A DNA stretch of 64,000 bases from Chloroflexota bacterium (lineage in GTDB: Bacteria; Chloroflexota; Limnocylindria; Limnocylindrales; CSP1-4): the NCBI GenBank assembly GCA_017853275.1, contig JAFMJV010000004.1, positions 1 through 64,000 on the forward strand. The letters run 5' to 3'. A program made the position numbers and the translations under genes. Position 1 is the first letter of the stretch. Each line of letters opens with the position of its first letter. Of the stretch, positions 25,926 to 32,766 are shown in pieces. The notes beneath the pieces were generated by a model. That model worked only from the letters and a program-made list of their open reading frames with translations, made no database searches and was not told the DNA's origin.

Positions 25926-27460
25926 CGAGCGAGATGCCGCGCCGCCGGAGCGGCGGACGCGAGGCCCGGATCGCGCTGCGGGCCGCGGCCCACCTGGAGC
26001 GGGTCCCCTTCCTCACCCGGACCCTCGCCCCCGCGACCGTCCTCTCCGAGGAAGGGCTCGCGATCATCGAGGCGAACGCGGACCGCCTCCTTGCCGAGGT
26101 CGGAGTCGCCGTGCGCGACGCCGCCGCGCTCGAGACCTTCCGCGCCGCAGGTGCGGAGGTGGACGGCGACCGTGTCCGCTTCCCGGACGGGCTCGCCCGC
26201 CGGCTCGTGATGGAGAACGCGCCGCGGACCTTCGTCCAGCACGCCCGGAACCCGGAGCGGAGCGTGACGATCGGCGACCCGCACATGGTCTTCGCGCCGA
26301 ACTACGGCTCGCCCTTCGTGCGCGACCTGGACGGCGGCCGGCGCTACGGGACGATCGAGGACTTCCGCAACTTCGTGAAGCTCACCTGGCAGTCGCCCTG
26401 GCTCCACCACTCCGGCGGCACGGTCTGCGAGCCGGTCGATATCCCGGTGAACAAGCGCCACCTGGACATGGTCTACAGCCATATCCGCTACTCGGACAAG
26501 CCCTTCATGGGCTCCGTGACGGCGCCGGAGCGGGCCCAGGATTCCGTGGAGCTGGCGAAGATCGCCTTCGGCACCGATTCCCTCGTGGGGAAGACGGTCA
26601 TGCTCTCGCTCGTCAACGCGAACTCGCCGATGGTCTGGGACGCGGCGATGATCGGGGCGGCGCGGGTCTACGCCGAGAACGACCAGGGCGTCCTCGTCAC
26701 GCCCTTCATCCTCTCCGGCGCGATGGGCCCGGTGACGATCGCGGGGTCCTGCACCCAGTCGCTGGCGGAGGCGCTCGCCGGGATGGCCTTCGTCCAGTGC
26801 ATCCGGCCGGGGGCGCCGGTCGTGCTCGGCTCCTTCGCGAGCTCGCTCTCCATGCAGACCGGCGCACCGACCTTCGGGACGCCCGAGCCCTCGCTCCTGC
26901 TCTACGTCATGGCCCAGCTGGCCCGGCGGCTCGGGGTCCCCTTCCGGTCCGGCGGGAACCTGTGCGCGAGCAAGGTGGCGGATGCCCAGGCCGCCTACGA
27001 ATCGGCGAACACCTTCAGCGCGACCGTCATGGCGGGGGTGAACTTCGTCCTCCACTCCGCGGGCTGGCTGGAGGGCGGCCTCGCGATCGGGTACGAGAAG
27101 TTCATCCTGGACGAGGACCAGTGCGGGATGGCTGCCACCTTCGTCAAGGGCGTGGACCTCTCGCCGAACGGCCTTGCGATGGACGCCCTCCTCACGAACG
27201 AGCCCGGGACCCACTTCATGGGGAACGCGCACACCCTGCAGAACTTCGAGACCGCCTTCTACCGCTCCACGACCGCGAACAACGACAGCTTCGAGCAGTG
27301 GCAGGAGCAGGGGTCGCTCACCGCGGAGCAGCGCGCGAACGCGGTCTGGAAGAAGCGGCTCGCGGAGTACGACGGGCCGGGGATCGACCCCGGCGTGGAC
27401 GAGGCCCTCCTCGACTACATCGCGCGCCGGAAGGCGTCCTTCCCCGACTCGGATGCCTGA
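25922..27460 (+). CDS. MttB/MtgB superfamily methyltransferase (non-pyrrolysine)
   Basis: A 512-residue trimethylamine methyltransferase family protein. The frame is uninterrupted, so no amber/pyrrolysine codon is present. It belongs to the non-Pyl branch that includes glycine betaine methyltransferase MtgB and related quaternary-amine enzymes. Features are the N-terminal LSEEGLAIIEANADRLL, GNLCASKVADAQAAYES, and a C-terminal ending rich in ARRKASFPDS. The last gene of the corrinoid core, it would demethylate a quaternary amine and methylate the carrier at 21925. Adjacent dimethylglycine oxidase and sarcosine oxidase make glycine betaine the best guess; carnitine or proline betaine are alternatives. 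Confidence 0.88.
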   Translation: MTSEMPRRRSGGREARIALRAAAHLERVPFLTRTLAPATVLSEEGLAIIEANADRLLAEVGVAVRDAAALETFRAAGAEVDGDRVRFPDGLARRLVMENAPRTFVQHARNPERSVTIGDPHMVFAPNYGSPFVRDLDGGRRYGTIEDFRNFVKLTWQSPWLHHSGGTVCEPVDIPVNKRHLDMVYSHIRYSDKPFMGSVTAPERAQDSVELAKIAFGTDSLVGKTVMLSLVNANSPMVWDAAMIGAARVYAENDQGVLVTPFILSGAMGPVTIAGSCTQSLAEALAGMAFVQCIRPGAPVVLGSFASSLSMQTGAPTFGTPEPSLLLYVMAQLARRLGVPFRSGGNLCASKVADAQAAYESANTFSATVMAGVNFVLHSAGWLEGGLAIGYEKFILDEDQCGMAATFVKGVDLSPNGLAMDALLTNEPGTHFMGNAHTLQNFETAFYRSTTANNDSFEQWQEQGSLTAEQRANAVWKKRLAEYDGPGIDPGVDEALLDYIARRKASFPDSDA

Positions 27461-27472
27461 TCGGGATCGCGC

Positions 27473-27847
27473 ATGACGGGCGAGGCCGCCCCGCAGAAGC
27501 CCCCGCGGATCTTCGCGATGCCCTTCGCGCGCGTCTACCCCGAGTACGTGCGCAAGGCAGAGCGGAAGGGGCGGACGCAGGCGGAGGTGGACACCCTGAT
27601 CGCGTGGTACACCCGCTACGACGCGGCGGCCCTCGCTGCGCACCTCGCGGCCGGGACATCGAATGCCGACTTCTTCGCGCAGGCGGAGCTGAACCCGGCA
27701 GGATCGCTCGTCACCGGGATGATCTGCGGGATCCGCGTGGAGGCGATCGAGGACCCCACGATGCGCGCGATCCGGGTCCTGGACAAGCTGATCGACGAGC
27801 TTGCCCGCGGCCGGCCGATGGAGAGGATCCTGCGCAACGCGGGTTGA
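27473..27847 (+). CDS. DUF2200-family protein
   Basis: A 124-residue protein matching the DUF2200 pattern: RIFAMPFARVYPEYVRKAE near the N-terminus, DTLIAWYTRYD, then LVTGMICGIRVEAIEDPTM and LDKLIDELARGRPMERIL. It has no known catalytic function. It follows the methyltransferase by 12 bp on the same strand, so it may be co-transcribed. Elsewhere the family is scattered among unrelated contexts. Whether it takes part in betaine use is unknown. Confidence 0.8.
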   Translation: MTGEAAPQKPPRIFAMPFARVYPEYVRKAERKGRTQAEVDTLIAWYTRYDAAALAAHLAAGTSNADFFAQAELNPAGSLVTGMICGIRVEAIEDPTMRAIRVLDKLIDELARGRPMERILRNAG

Positions 27848-27860
27848 CCCGGCGGATGCG

Positions 27861-30308
27861 TCAGACGCGGAGGCGCTCGCCCTTCGGGTCCACGAGCGGC
27901 TCGGCGCTCACCGTGGCGGGGTACCGCTCGCCGCGGTGCTCGACCTCGACGCGCGTCCCGATCTCCGTGGTGGGCGGGAGCCAGGCGTAGGCGATCGGGC
28001 GGCCGATCGTGTAGCCCATCGCGGCGCTCGTCACGTAGCCCGCGGCACGCCCGCCGAGGAAGACCGGCTCCTTGCCGAGGACGACGTGCGCAGGCTCGTC
28101 CATGACGAGCGGGAGGAGGCGCCGGCGTGCGGTCGCGTCGCCCCGCCCTTCCAGCGCAGCACGTCCCACGAAGTCGCCCTTCCCGGGCTTCACGACCCAG
28201 CCGAGGCCGGCCTCCCACGGGTCGTCCTCCGCGCTCATGTCCACGCCCCAGAGGCGGTAGCCCTTCTCCAGGCGGAGGCTCGCGAAGGCGCTCCGGCCCG
28301 CGGCGATGATCCCGTCCTCCGCACCCGCGCGCATCAGCCGGTCCCAGAGGGCGAGGCCGTGGTCGGCGCTCGTGTAGAGCTCCCAGCCGAGCTCGCCCAC
28401 GTACGAGACGCGGAGCGCGGTGACCGGGATGTGGTCGAGCGTGAGGCGCTTCGCCCGGAAGTAGCGGAAGGACGCGTTCGTGAGGTCCTCGCCGGTGAGC
28501 CGCGCCACGACATCCCGGGCGCGCGGCCCCCAGATCCCCACACAGGAGGTCCCGGCGGTGATCTCCCGGACGGTGACCGATCCGTCGCGCGGGGCGTGAT
28601 GGCGGAGCCGGTCCACGTCCAGCGCGCCGTTCGCGCCCACCTGGAAGTGGTCCCGGCCGAGGCGCGCCACGGTGAGGTCGGAGAGGATCCCGCCCGCCTC
28701 GTTCAGCATCAGCGTGTAGATGACCGTCCCCACCGGCCGGTCCACGTCGTTCGTCGTCATCCGCTGGAGGTAGGCGGCGGAACCGGGGCCGCTCACCTCG
28801 ATCCGCGTCAGCGGGGTGAGGTCGTAGAGGGCGACGCGGTCGCGCGTGGCGAGCGCTTCCGCGCCGGCGATCGGCGACCAGAAGCGGGACGCCCACTCGC
28901 CGCGCCCGCCCACGGGGTAGCGGTCGAGGAGCGGTGCGTTCGCCTCGTACCAGTGGGGGCGCTCCCAGCCACCGCCCTCGAGGAAGCGCGCACCGAGGGC
29001 CTCCTCGCGCGGGTGGAAGGGGCTCGTGCGGAGCGGGCGTGGATCCTCCATCGGCTGGAGGGGGTGGATGACGTCGTAGACCTCGATGTAGCCCTGGCGT
29101 CCGCGCGCATCCACGTAGCCGGGCTCGAGCTGATGCGGCTCGAACCGGTGGAGATCGAGCTCGTGGAGGTCGAGGGTCGCGTGGCCGTCCACGAGGAGCT
29201 CGGCGACCGCCTGTGCGACGCCCTGGGAATGGGTGATCCAGACCGCCTCCGCGACCCAGAAGCCGGCCACCTCGCGCGATTCCCCCACGACCGGGAAGCC
29301 GTCCGGGGTGAAGGAGAAGATGCCGTCGATCCCCCACTCCACGGGGGCACCGCGCAGGGCGGGGAAGAGCTCGGCGGCGTCCGCGAGGGGCCCGGCCATG
29401 TGCTCCGGCGTGAAGGGGAGGATCGCGGGCTGGCGACCGGGCGCGGGGCGCTCCAGGGTGGCCGGATCGACCGGGAGCGGATCGTGGGCGTAGCTGCCCA
29501 CCCCGAACCGGTCCGCGTGCTCCCGGAAGTAGAGGTCGCGGTCCTGATCGCGCACGACCGGCCGGAGGCCCTCCAGCTCCGGGGAGGCGGCGATCGCCGC
29601 GAGGGCGGGGAGCGGGACCGTCCGGATGTACTGGTGTGCGAGCGGGAGGAGCGGGATCGGCTGACCGACCATCGCCCCCACGAGCGGACCCCAGAGGCCC
29701 GCCGCGCAGATGACGAGGTCCGCGGGGATCTCGCCCTTCTCCGTGACGACCGCGGAGACATGCCCGTCCTGCGTGCGGATCGCGGTGACCGGGTGCTCGC
29801 CGAGGAAGCGGGCGCCGCGCTCCATGCTCCGGCGCGCCATCCGCTCCACGGCCCGGACCGGCTTGGTGAAGCCGTCCGTGGGGTCATGGAGCGCCCCGAG
29901 GATCGTGCCGGGGTCCATGAGCGGGCTGAGGCGGACGGCCTCCTCCGGGTCGATCAGGCGGCTCTCGATCCCCCAGCTCGTCAGCCAGCCGTGGCGGCGG
30001 CTGAGGTCGCGCAGGCGCTCCTCGGTCCGGGCGACCTCCAGGCTTCCGACCTGGCGGAAGCACCACTGGCCGTCGAGGTCGATCCCCATCAGCTTCTCGA
30101 CCGTCTGGCGCGCCATCGTCGCCATCGTCCGGCTCCCGTTCGCCTGGAAGATGATCCCGGGCGCGTGGGAGGTGGAGCCGCCGGCAGCCCAGAGCGGGCC
30201 CTGGTCCACGACCGTGACGTTCGTCCAGCCGCGCATCGTCAGTTCGTCGGCGATCCCGGCCCCGACGATCCCCGCCCCGATGATCACGACCCTCGGTCCG
30301 CCGGCCAT
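27861..30308 (-). CDS. dimethylglycine oxidase/dehydrogenase-like FAD enzyme with folate domain
   Basis: The 815-residue protein starts with VVIIGAGIVGAGIADEL and then has STSHAPGI, where the histidine corresponds to the covalent-FAD His of the dimethylglycine/sarcosine dehydrogenase family. An FAO_M linker lies near residue 390, and a C-terminal GCV-T (aminomethyltransferase) domain starts around 440 (DRVALYDLTPLTRIEVSG) that would trap formaldehyde on THF. Length is close to the 830-residue Arthrobacter dimethylglycine oxidase. ATG 30308 is preceded by GAGGAGGCGGAG. Oxidative demethylation of dimethylglycine to sarcosine would link the betaine methyltransferase to soxBDAG. Sarcosine dehydrogenase is an alternative. 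Confidence 0.85.
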   Translation of the reverse strand: MAGGPRVVIIGAGIVGAGIADELTMRGWTNVTVVDQGPLWAAGGSTSHAPGIIFQANGSRTMATMARQTVEKLMGIDLDGQWCFRQVGSLEVARTEERLRDLSRRHGWLTSWGIESRLIDPEEAVRLSPLMDPGTILGALHDPTDGFTKPVRAVERMARRSMERGARFLGEHPVTAIRTQDGHVSAVVTEKGEIPADLVICAAGLWGPLVGAMVGQPIPLLPLAHQYIRTVPLPALAAIAASPELEGLRPVVRDQDRDLYFREHADRFGVGSYAHDPLPVDPATLERPAPGRQPAILPFTPEHMAGPLADAAELFPALRGAPVEWGIDGIFSFTPDGFPVVGESREVAGFWVAEAVWITHSQGVAQAVAELLVDGHATLDLHELDLHRFEPHQLEPGYVDARGRQGYIEVYDVIHPLQPMEDPRPLRTSPFHPREEALGARFLEGGGWERPHWYEANAPLLDRYPVGGRGEWASRFWSPIAGAEALATRDRVALYDLTPLTRIEVSGPGSAAYLQRMTTNDVDRPVGTVIYTLMLNEAGGILSDLTVARLGRDHFQVGANGALDVDRLRHHAPRDGSVTVREITAGTSCVGIWGPRARDVVARLTGEDLTNASFRYFRAKRLTLDHIPVTALRVSYVGELGWELYTSADHGLALWDRLMRAGAEDGIIAAGRSAFASLRLEKGYRLWGVDMSAEDDPWEAGLGWVVKPGKGDFVGRAALEGRGDATARRRLLPLVMDEPAHVVLGKEPVFLGGRAAGYVTSAAMGYTIGRPIAYAWLPPTTEIGTRVEVEHRGERYPATVSAEPLVDPKGERLRV

Positions 30309-30355
30309 CTCCGCCTCCTCGCTCGTGCCTGGGCGCCACGGCGGCGCCATCCCCG

Positions 30356-30361
30356 ATGGTA
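30356..30361 (-). promoter_or_regulatory. -10-like element for the dimethylglycine oxidase-like gene
   Basis: TACCAT on the minus strand, placing transcription start near 30349 and leaving a leader with a strong GAGGAGG site before ATG 30308. It lies 6 bp from the opposing selD -10, so the two promoters overlap. Confidence 0.45.
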
Positions 30362-30367
30362 GCGCCC

Positions 30368-30373
30368 TAGACT
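30368..30373 (+). promoter_or_regulatory. selD -10-like element, leaderless type
   Basis: TAGACT, 6 bp before the selD ATG, so the mRNA would begin at the start codon. The region upstream is occupied by the divergent TACCAT element. Confidence 0.5.
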
Positions 30374-30379
30374 GCCGGG

Positions 30380-31429
30380 ATGACCGTGGACCCGGCCGGC
30401 CCCCTCCCCCTCACTGCACGGACCGACTGTGGCGGCTGTGCCGCGAAGCTCGGTGCGGATCTGCTGGCAGATGCGCTCGGCGGGCTCGGGGCCGCGGTGG
30501 AGCCCGACGATCTGCTCGTCGGCCTGCGTGCCCCGGACGATGCCGCCGCGTGGCGCGTGGCGGATGACCTCGCGATCCTCGGCACGCTCGACTTCTTCCC
30601 GCCGCTCGTGGACGACCCCGAGGCCTACGGCGCGATCGCCGCCGCGAACGCCTGCTCGGACATCTTCGCGATGGGCGGCCGGGTCCTCTTCGCGCTCTCC
30701 GTCGCCGCCTTCCCGGAGGACCTGCCGCGAGAGAGCACGGCCGCGATCCTCGGCGGTGCCGCGGCGACCGTGCGCGCGGCCGGGGGGATCGTGGCGGGTG
30801 GGCATACGATCCGGGACCCGGAGCCGCTCTTCGGTCTCGCGGTGATCGGCGCCGCGCACCCCGAGCGCCTCCTGCGCAAGGGGGGCGCCCGGCCGGGAGA
30901 CCGGCTCCTCCTCACGAAGCCGCTCGGGACCGGCCTGATCGTCTCGGGCCGCCGGCAGGGCCGGACCGCGGAGGCGGATCTTGCGGGAGCGGTGCGCTCG
31001 ATGCGCTCCCTGAACCGTGCCGCGTCCGAGATCCTGGGCGCGGCGGGGATCCGCTGCGCCACGGACGTCACCGGCTTCGGCCTCCTCGGTCACGGGCTGG
31101 AGATGGCGCGCGCCTCCGCGCTCCGGCTCGTCTTCGATGCCGGCGTCCTCCCGGAGCTCCCCGGTGCCCTCGCGCTCGCGGAGGCCGGCGTGGAGACGGG
31201 CGGGGCCGCCCACAACCGCCGCTTCGTGGCGCCCGCGCTCCACGTGGCGGATGGGGTCACCCCGGCGCAGGTGACCCTCGCCCACGATCCCCAGACCTCC
31301 GGTGGGCTGCTCGCCGCGGTCCCGGAGGCGGCGGTCCCCGGCGTGGAGCGCGCGCTCGCGGAGGCCGGGGTCGGCGCATGGTGGGTCGGCCACGCCGAGG
31401 CCGGGGAGGCGGGGGTCGACCTCACCTGA
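30380..31429 (+). CDS. selD: selenide, water dikinase (selenophosphate synthetase)
   Basis: SelD makes selenophosphate from selenide and ATP for SelA. The 349-residue protein has the active-site loop GGCAAKLG, with Cys at the position that is Cys or Sec in the family and the essential Lys three residues on. NACSDIFAMGG, GGHTIRDPEP and DVTGFGLLGH follow as expected. The catalytic residue is Cys, not Sec, so SelD synthesis does not depend on itself. It shows no ribosome site and sits 6 bp after a -10, hence is probably leaderless. The last 16 codons are duplicated downstream at 32630-32678, before the formate dehydrogenase. Confidence 0.96.
   Translation: MTVDPAGPLPLTARTDCGGCAAKLGADLLADALGGLGAAVEPDDLLVGLRAPDDAAAWRVADDLAILGTLDFFPPLVDDPEAYGAIAAANACSDIFAMGGRVLFALSVAAFPEDLPRESTAAILGGAAATVRAAGGIVAGGHTIRDPEPLFGLAVIGAAHPERLLRKGGARPGDRLLLTKPLGTGLIVSGRRQGRTAEADLAGAVRSMRSLNRAASEILGAAGIRCATDVTGFGLLGHGLEMARASALRLVFDAGVLPELPGALALAEAGVETGGAAHNRRFVAPALHVADGVTPAQVTLAHDPQTSGGLLAAVPEAAVPGVERALAEAGVGAWWVGHAEAGEAGVDLT
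31375..31423 (+). repeat. 49-bp direct repeat, copy 1 (selD 3' end)
   Basis: Identical over 49 bases to 32630-32678, with 4 further matching bases beyond a single mismatch on the left. This copy encodes the last residues of SelD, so it is the original. The spacing between copies is 1255 bp and encloses the minus-strand MocA gene. Confidence 0.93.
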
Positions 31430-31468
31430 GCCTGGCGAGCCGTCCCGGCGAGCGCCGGGCGCCGGAGA

Positions 31469-32491
31469 TCAGGCGCCGGTCGGGATCGCGACGGCGTTTC
31501 CTGTACGCGCAGAGGTGATCGCCGCCTCGCACATCTCGATCGCAGCGCGGCCGTCCTCTCCGCTGATGTCCGGCTCGCCACCCTCCAGCACCGCGACGGC
31601 GAACTGCTCCACCTGGCGCGCGGTGAGGGAGATCCGGCGCGGGGCCTTCGGGTCCACGGACCAGTCCCACGGCGGCAGGTCGAGCTCGACCTTCCAGCCA
31701 TCACCGCGCCCGACGCGGAGGAGATCGCGGGTGAAGTCGAGCATCCCGTCCTCACCCACGCAGAGCCACTGCATATACGAGCCGAGCCCCGGGGCAGGGA
31801 TCTCGTAGCTCATCCAGAACTGCGCCATGGCGCCCGACCCGAGCCGGTAGCTGACCATCGCGGACGGGTCGAGGGCCGGGATCCCTCCGAAATTCGCGAA
31901 CATCCCGAAGGCCTGGACCGCATCCGATCCCGTGAACCAGCGGAGCGTGTCGCAGCCATGGGGCCCCCAGTCGAGATAGGCGCCGCCTTCCCGTGGGTCC
32001 ACGAACCATCCGTCCGCGGGGACGTCCCAGCCGACCGTCGGGCTCGTCACCTTGAACATCCGGATCGCGCCCACGGTCCCATCCTCGATGAGCTGCTTCG
32101 CCCGGATGCTGATGTCGTTGTAGCGCGATTGGGAGGCGACGGTGAGCCGGACACCGGCCGCACGACAGGCGGCGATGATCGCGTCGCACTCGGCGACCGA
32201 GAGCGCCATCGGCTTCTCGAGGTAGACGTGCTTTCCGGCACGGGCGGCAGCGGTCGCGAGCGGGAGGTGGGTCGTGTGGGGCGTGGCGATCACCACCGCT
32301 TCCACGTCGGAACGCGCGAGGAGCGCCTCCGGCGAGGCGTCCACGGGGACACCGTACTCCGCGCCGAGCGCTGTAGCACGCCGGCCACCCGCGACGGCGA
32401 CGAGCCGAGCGTGCGGAGCCTGCGCTCGCATGGCCTCGGCGTACGTGCCGCCCATCATCCCGGTACCGATGATCCCGAACCCTAGAGTCAC
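31469..32491 (-). CDS. Gfo/Idh/MocA-family NAD(P)-dependent dehydrogenase
   Basis: A 340-residue protein with Rossmann motif FGIIGTGMMGG and catalytic motif YLEKPMALS. The substrate domain includes YLDWGPHGCDTLRWF with the conserved histidine. Start GTG at 32491, with GGAGGAT 6 bp upstream. The gene points leftward between selD and the formate dehydrogenase, and the block it occupies is bracketed by a 49-bp direct repeat. It therefore looks inserted or left behind by a rearrangement. It resembles the enzyme at 40020 in length and motifs. Substrate unknown. Confidence 0.87.
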   Translation of the reverse strand: MTLGFGIIGTGMMGGTYAEAMRAQAPHARLVAVAGGRRATALGAEYGVPVDASPEALLARSDVEAVVIATPHTTHLPLATAAARAGKHVYLEKPMALSVAECDAIIAACRAAGVRLTVASQSRYNDISIRAKQLIEDGTVGAIRMFKVTSPTVGWDVPADGWFVDPREGGAYLDWGPHGCDTLRWFTGSDAVQAFGMFANFGGIPALDPSAMVSYRLGSGAMAQFWMSYEIPAPGLGSYMQWLCVGEDGMLDFTRDLLRVGRGDGWKVELDLPPWDWSVDPKAPRRISLTARQVEQFAVAVLEGGEPDISGEDGRAAIEMCEAAITSARTGNAVAIPTGA

Positions 32492-32629
32492 CTGATCCTC
32501 CAGTCGACAGGAAGGGACGCGGGCGGACCCGGCGGGACCGTCCGGATGGGGAACGGGCAGGGGCCCGCGGAGCCCTGGGGAGGCATGCCGAGACGATACA
32601 GGTCCGGCAGAGACGAGGACCAGCGTCGC

Positions 32630-32678
32630 CGCATGGTGGGTCGGCCACGCCGAGGCCGGGGAGGCGGGGGTCGACCTC
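32630..32678 (+). repeat. 49-bp direct repeat, copy 2 (before fdhA piece)
   Basis: Exact copy of the selD 3' end (31375-31423), here outside any selD gene. Its right end supplies the probable -35 (TCGACC, 32671-32676) of the formate dehydrogenase promoter. It marks the junction of a past duplication or rearrangement. Confidence 0.93.
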
Positions 32679-32699
32679 CGCGGAGGTGGACGCTAGAAT
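32671..32699 (+). promoter_or_regulatory. promoter of the selenocysteine formate dehydrogenase piece
   Basis: TCGACC (32671-32676), a 17-bp spacer and TAGAAT (32694-32699). The predicted start near 32706 leaves a leader of about 60 bases before GTG 32767. The -35 lies inside repeat copy 2. Confidence 0.5.
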
Positions 32700-32766
32700 C
32701 GTTTGCGGCGGCGAACGCCCGGGCATCCGCCCGGACCGGGACCGCCGGCATCGGGAACGAACGCAC

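Noticed and set aside
25922..27460. Pyrrolysine (amber) readthrough in the MttB-family methyltransferase
   Set aside because: The gene has no in-frame TAG. It belongs to the non-pyrrolysine branch.
30380..31429. SelD as a selenoprotein itself
   Set aside because: The catalytic loop reads GGCAAK with a Cys codon, so no UGA is needed.
31430..32629. Insertion sequence between the 49-bp repeats
   Set aside because: The enclosed gene is a dehydrogenase, not a transposase. There are no terminal inverted repeats, and 49 bp is too long for a target duplication.
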